A stretch of DNA of 33,607 nucleotides from Deltaproteobacteria bacterium. Its GTDB lineage: Bacteria > Desulfobacterota > Desulfobacteria > Desulfobacterales > G020354645. The stretch covers positions 5,182,003 through 5,215,609 of the forward strand of contig CP070652.1 of the NCBI GenBank assembly GCA_020354645.1, in the 5' to 3' direction. How positions within the stretch are numbered: the first letter of the stretch is position 1; every line of letters begins with the position of its first letter. Below the pieces are notes generated by a model that saw only the letters and a list, made by a program, of their open reading frames with translations, was not told where the DNA came from and did no database searches. Positions 25,273-33,581 of the stretch are shown one piece after another. A program made the translations under genes and the position numbers.

Positions 25273-26433
25273 ATGAGTAAAATAAGAATTGCAATTGCAG
25301 GGGTCGGTAATTGTGCAAGTTCTTTGGTTCAGGGAATCCAATATTACCGGGATAAAAAACCTACGGATGCCATCGGTCTGATGCACTGGGATATCGGTGG
25401 TTTCACGCCGGCTGATATCGAGGTGGCAGCAGCTTTTGATATCGATAAACGCAAGGTGGGTAAAGATGTTAGCGATGCGATCTTTTCGGGATCAAACTGT
25501 ACCAGGGCTTTTTGCCCGGATCTTCCCCCAAGCGGGGTTGAGGTTCAAATGGGTCGGATTCTTGACGGTTTTTCTGATCACATGAGAGAATACGAAGACA
25601 AGTATACATTTGTTTTAGCGGATGAACCTGAACCCGGAAAGACAGAAGTTATTAAAATTTTAAGAGATACCAATTCTGAAATCCTCCTGAATTATATGCC
25701 GGTCGGCTCTGAGGAAGCCGCCCGATTTTATGCCGAATGCGCGCTGGATGCCGGGGTCGCTTTTATAAAAAACATTCCGGTCTTTATTTCCAGCAATCCG
25801 GTATGGGCCAAACGCTTTGAGGAAAAAAATGTTCCGCTTATTGGAGATGATATTAAGTCACAACTCGGTGCCACAATTACCCACCGCATTCTCACCGACC
25901 TCTTTAAAAAACGTGGCGTTAAACTCGAACGCACTTACCAGTTAAACACCGGCGGCAATACCGATTTTCTAAATATGCTCAATCGCCATCGGTTGGTATC
26001 CAAGAAAAAATCCAAAACTGAAGCGGTACAGGCCGTTGCTGCCCGTCGTATAGAAAATGAAAATATACATATCGGTCCGAGCGATTATGTGCCCTGGCAA
26101 AAAGATAACAAGGTATGTTTCATCCGTATGGAAGGCAAACTGTTTGGGGATGTGCCCATGGATATAGAGCTTCGCCTTTCCGTGGAAGACTCACCGAATT
26201 CGGCCGGTGTTGCCATTGATGCACTCCGCTGTGCCAAGCTTGCTCTGGACAGCGGCCTGGGTGGTGTTCTGGAGGCCCCTTCGGCCTATTTTTGTAAGCA
26301 CCCGCCGCGGCAGTTCACCGACGACGATGCCTACCACATGATAGAAAATTTCATTGAAAAGTTCAGGGATAACGTGCGTGAGATGTCTGATTATCGCCGC
26401 CGAAAAGGACAGGAGATTACAGTCAAGGGATAA
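25273..26433 (+). CDS. ino1: myo-Inositol-1-phosphate synthase
   Basis: ATG 25273 follows GGAGGT closely. The 386-residue enzyme converts glucose 6-phosphate to 1L-myo-inositol 1-phosphate using bound NAD+. Seen are the Rossmann motif '[14 protein letters not shown]' (8-21), '[17 protein letters not shown]', and the signature '[13 protein letters not shown]' and '[18 protein letters not shown]'. The length fits the short actinobacterial/archaeal-type enzymes rather than the roughly 530-residue eukaryotic ones. The product could feed phosphatidylinositol lipids, inositol-phosphate solutes or glycoconjugates, but no later pathway gene lies in the window. A PilZ gene follows 92 bp downstream and may share its transcript, with the terminator at 26879. 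Confidence 0.95.
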   Translation: MSKIRIAIAGVGNCASSLVQGIQYYRDKKPTDAIGLMHWDIGGFTPADIEVAAAFDIDKRKVGKDVSDAIFSGSNCTRAFCPDLPPSGVEVQMGRILDGFSDHMREYEDKYTFVLADEPEPGKTEVIKILRDTNSEILLNYMPVGSEEAARFYAECALDAGVAFIKNIPVFISSNPVWAKRFEEKNVPLIGDDIKSQLGATITHRILTDLFKKRGVKLERTYQLNTGGNTDFLNMLNRHRLVSKKKSKTEAVQAVAARRIENENIHIGPSDYVPWQKDNKVCFIRMEGKLFGDVPMDIELRLSVEDSPNSAGVAIDALRCAKLALDSGLGGVLEAPSAYFCKHPPRQFTDDDAYHMIENFIEKFRDNVREMSDYRRRKGQEITVKG

Positions 26434-26487
26434 TGATACGATTTGAGTTTGATGAATGTCAGGGACTTGTTTGTAAAACGCTAAGCT

Positions 26488-26517
26488 CGTTTCGCTAATA
26501 TAATCATCGAAACGGAG
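26488..26517 (+). promoter_or_regulatory. Hairpin covering the PilZ gene ribosome-binding site
   Basis: CGTTTCG (26488-26494) pairs perfectly with CGAAACG (26508-26514). The 3' arm runs directly into GGAG (26514-26517), the ribosome site of the PilZ gene at 26526. Folding could lower its translation. A 13-nt AT-rich loop separates the arms. Confidence 0.4.
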
Positions 26518-26525
26518 TTATAATT

Positions 26526-26849
26526 ATGAACACATCTAAAACTCAAAATGAAGCCAAAGATGAGCGGCGCAAGCATAGAAGAATAGTCTGTGATGAAACG
26601 ACTTTTTTTGCCACCCGCGTTAAACTTTATGAGGGTCTTGTAAAAAACATAAGTTTTGGAGGCGTATTTGTTGAGTCTGCCGATGCATTCTTTCCGGGGG
26701 AGCTATTGACGCTAGCAGTGCCATGTACTACCAATGAGGAGGGGCTTAAGCTTAAAGAGCCTTTCAACGATGAAGATGTCAAAATGAAATGCAAGGTGAT
26801 CTGGAAAAACAAGGACGGCTTCGGGATAGAATTCATCGAACCCAAATGA
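26526..26849 (+). CDS. PilZ-domain protein (probable c-di-GMP receptor)
   Basis: The 107-residue protein is a single PilZ domain. The N-terminal Arg motif is visible in 'ERRKHRR' (13-19), and the second ligand motif is N41-I-S-F-G-G46. Both are needed to wrap a c-di-GMP dimer, so binding is likely. The rest is the PilZ beta-barrel, ending 'CKVIWKNKDGFGIEFIE'. Such small PilZ proteins act by contacting a partner. It lies just after ino1, but a functional link to inositol is not evident. The HD-GYP protein at 13790 is a possible antagonist in the same signalling network. Confidence 0.88.
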   Translation: MNTSKTQNEAKDERRKHRRIVCDETTFFATRVKLYEGLVKNISFGGVFVESADAFFPGELLTLAVPCTTNEEGLKLKEPFNDEDVKMKCKVIWKNKDGFGIEFIEPK

Positions 26850-26878
26850 TATCCTTGAATAAATAACCCCTAAAGACC

Positions 26879-26910
26879 AAGGCAGAGCCTTTCCAGACTC
26901 TGCCTTTTTT
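26879..26910 (+). terminator. Rho-independent terminator after ino1-PilZ
   Basis: AAGGCAGAG (26879-26887) pairs with CTCTGCCTT (26898-26906), with a 10-nt loop and a T-run at 26905-26910. It ends the plus-strand transcript. Confidence 0.9.
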
Positions 26911-26938
26911 GCGTTCCATTTCGATGAATAGATATTTT

Positions 26939-26980
26939 CCTTTCCGGGAGGGGCCCTGCCCTTTAGGGCAGGGAGCTTCA
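26939..26980 (+). repeat. REP-like hairpin, copy D
   Basis: The sequence runs CCTTTCCGGGAGGGGCCCTG then CCCTTTAGGGCAGGGAGCTTCA. The CCCTGCCC-TTTA-GGGCAGGG arms form a strong stem. It shares the end AGCTTCA and the CCGGGA lead with copies A to C but lacks the two extra hairpins of B and C. It lies between two convergent genes, just past the terminator. Confidence 0.65.
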
Positions 26981-27028
26981 CTCGAGCGAGGAAGAGTTTA
27001 TTCTGACAGGGATTTTTTAGGGCCCGTT

Positions 27029-28693
27029 TTAAATTTCGGAGGTCTTGATGGCTTCCGAACCTCTGGTGCGGCAGGCACTGGCAAAATCTTCGGGATAATG
27101 GTTATTGATAAAACGGAGTTGGGCTTCGGTGAATGCACCCGGTGATTGCGGCAGCCTCGGCAAAAAAGCATACAGCAGTCGCTGGTCGGTTTCGGGGGAG
27201 TCAAAGCGTTTGGAATATTCAATTGTTGCCACCAGTTTAACTCCCATTGCCGCTAACATTTTAATGGTAATTAGCATTGCGCGATCCAAGGCCTTGCGGG
27301 TTGCGGTATCCGCCTCCAGAATATTGCCAACCGGCTTCAATGTCATCAGCTGAATTTCCCACTGGGAGGTCTGGGCTTTGGGGATAAATACCATCACATG
27401 TTCATCGGCATACACCACCAAGCGCACCTCTGCCTTTTGTTTATTATCCAACCGGCTGTTGGATTGAATGGCCTTGATGTAAGTTTCAAAAAACTTTTTG
27501 CCGGTCTGCCATCGATAGTCTTTGACGAAGGCGCTGATCAGATCACCGCAGCTGAACGTTGTGAGTTCAGCAAGTATTTCTTTACCGTGAGATTTACGGC
27601 ACCCGGAGGAAATCCTGGCCGGGATAAGTGCATACTGTTGGTGAATTTGCTGGTGTGAAGCATGAAGACGATAATGGCTGGGTGCGAAATCAAATCCGAA
27701 ATTCCATCCCCACAAGGTGCAGTTAAACTGCAACGGTGTTCTTTTTTTGTCAGAAGAAAGCGCATCGTTAATCCTGTTGCGCAATTCTTCCAGCTTTCGG
27801 ATGCTCATCATCCTTCTTCCGCTGGTCGGAGAAAAACCCAGTTCATCGGCCAGTCTGATATAGCTGCGTTGATAATAAAGATGTCGCATGGCAGTCATAT
27901 CGGACATTGTTAGGTCGCTGATCTCATACCTAACAGCATCATTGGCCATATTGGCGGCATAGTGGCCCCAGGGAATGTAGCTGTTGCGCCTGAGGTATTC
28001 AAACACGTGGCTTTCGCTGCCCTCGTTCAGCCATTCCCCAACAATCTGATTTTCGCCCTGTACGCCCGGTTTCAAAACCATGACATCTTTGTAATCATTG
28101 GGAAGGAAGTTATTATTGGCCAAAATATGAAATAAAGTCTGATGCTTGATTCTTGCCCGTGTTTTACCCTGATTGTCCTTTTCATATGCGAGCCCCATCG
28201 GCCTACCGGAAGGATCGTAAAGGAACTCGGCACTCAAATCGGCCAGACAGATTAAATCCTGTCTATCTGTGGAATTGGCAGCCAAGGCCAATAGCATCGG
28301 TTCCGGGAGGGTGGTGAGGATCTGGTTGATTTCTTTTGTCGAAACCATTTGCCTGCTATACCATTGTTTGATTACATCGGAAAAGGAAACCGAGGGTCGT
28401 TGCGGTAAAATAATGGCGGCCGGATTGGCGGCGATGATATCGGCCCTGCTTTTTACGATGAAAGTTGCACCCCGGAAGGGGAAAGCATTGGGGATTTCAA
28501 AAATCCAGTCAGCCGCCCTCTCTTCAACTGCACCCACTGGAAAGTTTTCCTGATTTTCAAAGTGTTGGCCGTTGGGCAGAGACCCCAAAACAGTAATGTA
28601 ATCCTTCTCGCGCAGATTTTCCACTTTAAAGCGAGGCTTATGAATACCGTATACAAATTGGCCGGAAGGGTCTACGCAAGTGCGCAAGTCCAT
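27029..28693 (-). CDS. Uncharacterised 554-aa protein with possible GalT/HIT-like motifs
   Basis: I do not recognise a named family. The protein is cytoplasmic, with no signal peptide or membrane helix. Two stretches look like the GalT/HIT-like nucleotidyltransferase superfamily: 'IPNAFPFRGATFIVKSRAD' (about 67-85) resembles the 'N.FP..GH.LVV.K' strand, and 'LHASHQQIHQQYALIP' (343-358) aligns with the ATP-adenylyltransferase-type 'GASQPHKHLQ' site. In that alignment nucleophile His351 and Gln353 are kept and the first His is Gln349. A long central part (about 120-330), including 'LLALAANSTDRQDLICLADLSAEF', is unexplained. ATG 28693 has GGAG about 9 bp upstream. It stands alone, facing the ino1-PilZ unit. 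A nucleotide-sugar or dinucleotide phosphorylase/transferase role is inferred only. Confidence 0.7.
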   Translation of the reverse strand: MDLRTCVDPSGQFVYGIHKPRFKVENLREKDYITVLGSLPNGQHFENQENFPVGAVEERAADWIFEIPNAFPFRGATFIVKSRADIIAANPAAIILPQRPSVSFSDVIKQWYSRQMVSTKEINQILTTLPEPMLLALAANSTDRQDLICLADLSAEFLYDPSGRPMGLAYEKDNQGKTRARIKHQTLFHILANNNFLPNDYKDVMVLKPGVQGENQIVGEWLNEGSESHVFEYLRRNSYIPWGHYAANMANDAVRYEISDLTMSDMTAMRHLYYQRSYIRLADELGFSPTSGRRMMSIRKLEELRNRINDALSSDKKRTPLQFNCTLWGWNFGFDFAPSHYRLHASHQQIHQQYALIPARISSGCRKSHGKEILAELTTFSCGDLISAFVKDYRWQTGKKFFETYIKAIQSNSRLDNKQKAEVRLVVYADEHVMVFIPKAQTSQWEIQLMTLKPVGNILEADTATRKALDRAMLITIKMLAAMGVKLVATIEYSKRFDSPETDQRLLYAFLPRLPQSPGAFTEAQLRFINNHYPEDFASACRTRGSEAIKTSEI

Positions 28694-28957
28694 GGAAAGC
28701 AGCTCCTATGCACTCGATTTCAAACCACGCAACTCAGATTTCGTTAGCTTGCAATCTGATACGGATGAAATATGACACAAAAAGACGAATTTTTCGAGAT
28801 TTCTTTTTGGTGTCTATTTATTTTTAGGCACAAAATATTGAAATGGCGGATGAAAAAGGAAACAGTAGGTGTGGGAATTGTTCAGGGTAGTAAAAATTGA
28901 GGACATCCTTTCCGGAAGGTATTCGGCAGTTTAAATCTCGATTATTTTTAAAGAAGT

Positions 28958-29170
28958 TTACTTTAAAAACTTAGCGATTTTTAAATTCCAAAGAGCAACG
29001 CTGGACCATTTGCGAACCCTTACCCAGCCGTCTCTTCTTTCTTCCGGTAATCTTCTGTCTTCTGAAATTCTTCTCTCCGACCCTCTGTAAAAAAATCGAC
29101 CAAAATTGAATCTTCTGCGTCTTTCTTTACCTGAGCGTCTTTCTTTGGTTGAGCGTGTGATTTCCGTCAT
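28958..29170 (-). CDS. Small Arg-rich protein with repeated ERR motifs (70 aa)
   Basis: The peptide starts 'MTEITRSTKERRSGKERRRR' and continues with 'SERRISEDRRLPEERRDGW'. Repeated 'ERRxGxERR'-type motifs are common in short, uncharacterised deltaproteobacterial proteins and in the heads of PilZ-like proteins. It is very basic, has no signal peptide and could bind nucleic acid or acidic lipids. AGGAGAATCCAA lies just before ATG 29170, a good ribosome site. No function can be assigned. Confidence 0.6.
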   Translation of the reverse strand: MTEITRSTKERRSGKERRRRFNFGRFFYRGSERRISEDRRLPEERRDGWVRVRKWSSVALWNLKIAKFLK

Positions 29171-29394
29171 TTGGATTCTCCTACAAATAATTGTTAAAAC
29201 GGTTTATTATTCTCCTGGCTCAGCCGACCGTTAAATGAGAAAAGATCATAGCTAATGCCCTCTGTCAAATAATTGACACAGAAGAATGATCATAGGCTGA
29301 CGTTAACTTCGTATTCTATATTTATAATCTGTTTATATTATTTGTTTTGTCAAGGAATGTAAAGGGTTTACGGTCTGTTTTTGATAGCTTGCAT

Positions 29395-29557
29395 AAAACT
29401 GTCCAGCTAGTGTTGTTTCTCACAAGTAAGTATAAAAAGTTTCGAACCGGTTTGAAAGAATTTTAATCGCACCGGCAGATTTTGGGGCTCACAAAACCCT
29501 TTTAAACCTCCTGTTAAATTTTGTAAGCTATTTGTACGACACAACACTGCCAGTTTT
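29395..29557. repeat. Dispersed palindromic element, copy 2 (163 bp, with inverted ends)
   Basis: AAAACTG (29395-29401) and CAGTTTT (29551-29557) bound the element. Inside them TAGTGTTGTTTCTCACAAGTAAG (first 20 bases at 29409-29428) is an imperfect inverted match to the right end (29523-29550). The interior shares GGTTT-AAAGG-TTTTGTGAGC-CCCAAAAT-GCCGG with copy 1 at about 22750-22791, in the opposite orientation. The gap 29171-29581 contains no gene. Confidence 0.65.
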
Positions 29558-29581
29558 AAGAAAAATCACGACCGCCTTATC

Positions 29582-30142
29582 CTATTCCGGTGCCATCCCA
29601 TTCTGGGAAATATATTTCGATACTTCGTTGATTTCATTTAATATTTGTTCAATTCTTGCTTGACGTATTTCAATAAACTCCCTTGGAAACCATTCATGGG
29701 CCGGGGGGAGCAATTCCTGATAAATGATCGGCATGAGAAACCCCAGAATAACACCATAATAGACGGCGGTGGCAAGTGCTCCTGCATTGTGATCGAATTC
29801 AGTTTTTTTACCAAAGAAATTGGCAGGATTGAGCCACATCAAAAAATAGGTAAAAAAAGATGCTGAGAAAAAAAATGCGAACATTTTATATGAATCTCTT
29901 TTTTCCATGCTTTTATTATGCTTATATTTCAATGCTTCTATATTATTACTGAATTTTACGCACTCCTTAACTCGCCGGTAAAGAATCTTTTTTTCGCTCC
30001 AATCTTTGCACCAGCCCTCAGATAATTCCAGGGTGGGGATAAAGATTAAATCTATGGATGCGCTTAATAAATATATGCAAAACCCGCCGATGATTATGTA
30101 TAAAAGCCGGAAGCTGGTTAAATATTTAAGGAGCGCGTTCAT
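29582..30142 (-). CDS. Small membrane protein of unknown function (186 aa)
   Basis: Three hydrophobic helices are visible (about 12-34, 86-104 and 122-143). The loop between helices 1 and 2 is charged and carries two Cys (45 and 61) that could form a disulfide if it faces the periplasm. The C-terminal helix (about 154-180) is polar and amphipathic ('IEIRQARIEQILNEINEVSKYI'). The family is not recognised. It is AT-rich compared with the metallohydrolase region to the right. ATG 30142 has AAGGAG upstream within the preceding 15 bp. It stands alone on its strand. Confidence 0.6.
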   Translation of the reverse strand: MNALLKYLTSFRLLYIIIGGFCIYLLSASIDLIFIPTLELSEGWCKDWSEKKILYRRVKECVKFSNNIEALKYKHNKSMEKRDSYKMFAFFFSASFFTYFLMWLNPANFFGKKTEFDHNAGALATAVYYGVILGFLMPIIYQELLPPAHEWFPREFIEIRQARIEQILNEINEVSKYISQNGMAPE

Positions 30143-30394
30143 CGGTAAACATTAAAATTCTATCAATTATCTGATTCTCTGTGTTTTATTTGGTGCCGCC
30201 GGCAGTGATCGAATCTGTGGCACATAGATAAAAAATACTTTCCCACCACTCCCTTTAATTTCATTAGTATCTGAAATTAAAAATAAAATTTAATTTGCCT
30301 TCCCTTAGGCTCCTTAAAATTCCTTGAAAAGATGGTACTATAGCTTCGCAATGCCGGGTCGCTTCTTAATCATTGGAGAGGGGAGTATTTAATA

Positions 30395-30607
30395 GTGAAT
30401 CACAAATGGCACGCCACTCAATATCCGGGCGTTAGGTACCGAGAACATAACAAAAGGAAACACAGGGGTCAACCAGATAGGTATTTTGTGATCCGTTATA
30501 AAAAGGACGGCGAGCTCGTCGGTGAGAGTGTCGATTGGGCCTCCCATGGGATGAATGCTAAAGGCCAACAATATCCCAACGGATATTTAAAATTTGACGC
30601 CATTTAA
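30395..30607 (+). pseudogene. Truncated phage-type integrase N-terminus
   Basis: The 70-codon frame starts at GTG 30395 with GGGGAG upstream. It reads 'TQYPGVRYREHNKRKHRGQP' and 'DRYFVIRYKKDGELV', then 'DWASHGMNAKGQQ'. This is the N-terminal arm-type DNA-binding portion of tyrosine recombinases ('YPGVRYREH..RKHG..PDRYF.IRY...G'). The core-binding and catalytic domains are missing, and the frame ends inside the repeat at 30599-30641. It is probably the stump of an integrase gene cut by a rearrangement at that repeat. A small stand-alone protein is the less likely alternative. Confidence 0.65.
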
Positions 30608-30641
30608 AATTACTGATATCAGACATATCCACAATTTCCAA
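30599..30641 (+). repeat. Boundary repeat L (inverted relative to 33540-33581)
   Basis: The core is AAATTACTGATATCAGACAT then ATCCACAA (30607-30634). It matches the reverse complement of 33540-33581 over about 43 bp: GCC-N4-AAAATT-N-C-N-GATATC-N-GA-N-ATATCCACAA, then CCAA. It also matches 33491-33516 (GATATCAGACATAT is exact in reverse complement). Each unit contains a GATAT...ATATC dyad. Confidence 0.7.
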
Positions 30642-31205
30642 ATATTTTGGGTCATATTAAATTTACAATAATTTTATTGCGCACAACAAATCGTTTTTAA
30701 CAATCAACACCACAATAGATATTTAGATGTCAATCGTTTCTGTTTATCTGACGTCTCTATATGCTGGGGTGCCGCTGATACCTTTACAAAATCTAGCTTT
30801 TTGTCTAATCCGCTTTCGATAATGCAGGTTCTCATCAATTCAATAAAAAGCCCCGCTGCGGATCCGCTTTCGGCTATTTTGTAACTTATCTTCCTTGACG
30901 CGACAAAAATTTTTCTGTACTTCTACCCAAAAAGGGGAAATCTTATCACTCACCAACACTTTCGACCGGCTTAACCGTTCGTAACGGCGAAGTTTTCTCC
31001 TAATCAACCGATGATTATCTTAATGTGAATGCAGTCTGATGACTTCCCTGGTCTTGAATACCTGCGACTCGCTGACCAAGAGAGGGATGTCCGGTTCCTA
31101 ACTGCCTTCGCCAAATGAGAAATGCCGCATCTTTGGATTTACTGTGGATAATTGTTTACGCCCCAAGCTGCGCCGCTAACGGATTGCTGGTAAGGAGGTA
31201 CACAC
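30642..31205. other. 564-bp gene-free leader before the metallohydrolase
   Basis: No coding frame above chance is seen. A palindrome GCGGATCCGC (30858-30867) lies within a larger AGCC...GGCT stem, and CCGTT-CGT-AACGG (30975-30987) is a small hairpin. The strong ribosome site AAGGAGGT lies at 31192-31199. The DNA becomes more GC-rich toward the gene. Confidence 0.5.
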
Positions 31206-33005
31206 ATGAACGTCTCACTGCGAAACCTGATAATCGCTAACACATTCTGGAAACGTGTGACCATCTTTGCAGCTATAGCTGTTGTTCTTTCTATAGTGGT
31301 GCAGCCCGTTTCCGGGCACCAACATACTGCTCCTTGGCTCAACGAATCCTCCCTCGACAACGGACTGTACGTCGAAGTCAGACATCCCCGGGTGATCCGC
31401 AATCCGGGACCATTCGAAGTCTCGGTCCTCATGAAGAATCTGCTGGCTGAGGCAGACGTAGTCATCAAGGAGGTGCGTTATTTTCTCCCGGGAACTGCTG
31501 AGGCCGTGGTTCATCCCCGACAGGACGTACTGGCGAGCAAGCGTTTTGCGTACCGGCAATACAAGTCGATCCAGCAGCAGCTCCGAAATTCCACAGAGAT
31601 GCAAAATCGCGCGGCCGTTGAAAGGCTCTACCTCCAGCGTCAAGCCCTCTTGATCAATATCACGAGAGGCACCTTCAGGGATCGCCAGCGCATAGGGGCG
31701 AGTCTCATCCCCGAGGTCGGATTGTCGTTTCACCTCACGGTTGAAATTGACGTGCTCCAAGCAGGCCAGCTCCGAACGGTTCAACGATTGATCGAGATAC
31801 CGGTTCAACAGCCCCTACCTGTCGGAATCGAGGGCGCTTGGTTCGCCGGAGACCAGCATCTCCATACTGCATTCTCCATCGACGCCCTCTTTCTCGAAGG
31901 CACAGCCGAGCTCACCGCTGCCTATGCGGAGACAGCACAGACAATCGGGTTGGATTGGATTATAATCACCGATCATACCAATCTAAACTTTGCATTCTGG
32001 TACAAGCCATGGATGTTCAACATCGGTGAGCTCCTGGCCCGACATTACCGGAACAAGAACGACTACCTTGTCCTCCAGGGTCAAGAGATGGGAGTCGGAT
32101 CAATTGGCGCCTTTGGTGAGGCCGCGCATTTGTTGGTCTACCCGCGTACTGCTGACTCGACCGGATTCTTACAGAATCCGTGCTCCGGCCTGCTCTTCAA
32201 TCATATAAACTGCGAGCCGGAGCAAGTGATCATCGATCGGGTCAACGACAACGGCGGTATCGGTTTCATTGCGCACCCTTTCGATTTTGCACCACTGTCC
32301 TACGCTCAGTGGGATCAAGCAAGCAATGCCGCAGGATGGGCCGGCATCGAAATCTTCAATTCCGACGTCGCGACATTCGAGCCGGAAGACCAGCAGAGCA
32401 TCGACTGGTGGCATGAGATGCTTAACGAAATTGCTCCGCCACAGGGCGGTCAGCTTGCGCAGCGGGCGGACTTCCCGACCCGCTTTCCTGTCGGTATAGG
32501 CAATAGCGATGCGCACCAGCCTGCCCTGATCGGCAACACGTTCACCTATATCAGACTGCCAGGTAACACAAACGGGAACGGAATGCTTTCACGTGAAGAT
32601 TTGATGGATGCCTTCGTCAACGGCCGATGCGTTGCATCCAACGGACCTCTGGTGTTCGGGCAGATCAACGGCGCCGGCACTGGAGAGGTCGCGATTGTGT
32701 CGGCAAAACAGAACCAACTCGCGGTGACTTTGCAGACAACTTCCGAATTCGGCCCGGTCGGAGACTACCAAATCACAGTACTTGTTAATGGATTAGAGCG
32801 GACGGTCATCCCGCCCTCGGGCTCACCTGACCACCAGACGACGATCGTGCTCGACAACCTTTTGTCCCCCCCGGACAAATTCGTGACGCTACGCGCCGAG
32901 CGCGCTAACTGTATCGACTGTGTTACTAGCGGGGTCGTCTTCCAAGCCATCGCCAATCCAATATGGCTGGAGTTCTCGACATCCGACCCAGTTACATCGG
33001 ATTAG
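31206..33005 (+). CDS. Exported CehA/McbA-type PHP-domain metallohydrolase
   Basis: ATG 31206 follows AAGGAGGT by 6 bp. The 599-residue protein has a signal peptide (about 1-37, ending QPVSG) and an N-terminal beta-rich domain with a helical insert (about 45-200). A PHP-type metal site follows: 'GDQHLHTAFS' (His218, His220), 'IITDHTN' (Asp256, His257), 'QGQEMG' (Glu294), 'FIAHPFD' (His357) and 'GNSDAHQ' (Asp435, His437). All metal ligands are present, so it should be active. The C-terminal part (about 455-599) is a beta domain. The CehA/McbA group includes carbaryl-hydrolysing esterases and many uncharacterised phosphoesterase-like enzymes; the substrate here is unknown. The export signal places it in the periplasm or outside. 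Codon use appears more GC-rich than in neighbouring genes, suggesting acquisition. Confidence 0.88.
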   Translation: MNVSLRNLIIANTFWKRVTIFAAIAVVLSIVVQPVSGHQHTAPWLNESSLDNGLYVEVRHPRVIRNPGPFEVSVLMKNLLAEADVVIKEVRYFLPGTAEAVVHPRQDVLASKRFAYRQYKSIQQQLRNSTEMQNRAAVERLYLQRQALLINITRGTFRDRQRIGASLIPEVGLSFHLTVEIDVLQAGQLRTVQRLIEIPVQQPLPVGIEGAWFAGDQHLHTAFSIDALFLEGTAELTAAYAETAQTIGLDWIIITDHTNLNFAFWYKPWMFNIGELLARHYRNKNDYLVLQGQEMGVGSIGAFGEAAHLLVYPRTADSTGFLQNPCSGLLFNHINCEPEQVIIDRVNDNGGIGFIAHPFDFAPLSYAQWDQASNAAGWAGIEIFNSDVATFEPEDQQSIDWWHEMLNEIAPPQGGQLAQRADFPTRFPVGIGNSDAHQPALIGNTFTYIRLPGNTNGNGMLSREDLMDAFVNGRCVASNGPLVFGQINGAGTGEVAIVSAKQNQLAVTLQTTSEFGPVGDYQITVLVNGLERTVIPPSGSPDHQTTIVLDNLLSPPDKFVTLRAERANCIDCVTSGVVFQAIANPIWLEFSTSDPVTSD

Positions 33006-33490
33006 AGAAAATAACCTTTTGAAACCCATCTGTAAACAATCGCCGCTCTATACAAAGCGGTGGGCTACGCTCTAATTGGCCGAAATTTAACCATCCGCTC
33101 AAAAATCACCTTTGACAACCAAACCCGCCTTCGATATTTGGATACTCATCCTTTGTGCTCAATGCCCATTTCCATATGTTAGCCTGAAGCTGAAGCTTTT
33201 ATAAACAATGCTGAATTTTCGATTTGTCCACGCTGAAAAAGCAACTTCTTATCTTTCATCTTTTGAAAGTTCATAGCGAAGAAGTATTTTGAATGCTTCG
33301 ACAAAAAAATAAGCCGACACCATTATCCATTCCAGAAGGCAGGGTCATGACGGCTCTGCCTCTCTATCTCTTCAGGTTTGAATATCTACTCTATATCTCA
33401 AGTTTTTGAGGTTCTAAATTTTTGTGCTATCCCCAAGTGCGCTCGTGGCGCACCCTATTGAGATGATCACGGTATTGCGTACCCCTGTAA
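33006..33490. other. 485-bp gene-free region after the metallohydrolase
   Basis: No open frame with coding character was seen. GGCAGGG (33338-33344) can pair with CTCTGCC (33354-33360), but no T-run follows, so it is a weak terminator candidate. No clear terminator for the metallohydrolase gene was found. Confidence 0.5.
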
Positions 33491-33516
33491 ATATGTCTGA
33501 TATCTGCAATTTTTAA
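33491..33516 (-). repeat. Boundary repeat R1
   Basis: ATATGTCTGATATCTGCAAT then TTTTAA. It is the reverse-complement match of 30605-30628 and a direct repeat of 33540-33581, offset by about 60 bp. After both R1 and R2 the pattern CGG...GTATTT..ACC recurs, so R1 and R2 form a degenerate tandem array that may continue past the window. Confidence 0.65.
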
Positions 33517-33539
33517 CAACGGAAAATTGTATTTACACC

Positions 33540-33581
33540 TTGGAGTTGTGGATATATCCGATATCTGCAATTTTTATAGGC
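33540..33581 (-). repeat. Boundary repeat R2
   Basis: TTGGAGTTGTGGATATATCC then GATATCTGCAATTTTTATAG. It is the best inverted match to 30599-30641, including the outer TTGG and GGC bases. Together with that copy it brackets about 3 kb containing only the metallohydrolase gene. Confidence 0.7.

Noticed and set aside
31215..31808. 197-codon minus-strand ORF
   Set aside because: Antisense shadow of the GC-rich metallohydrolase gene; no domain or start signal.
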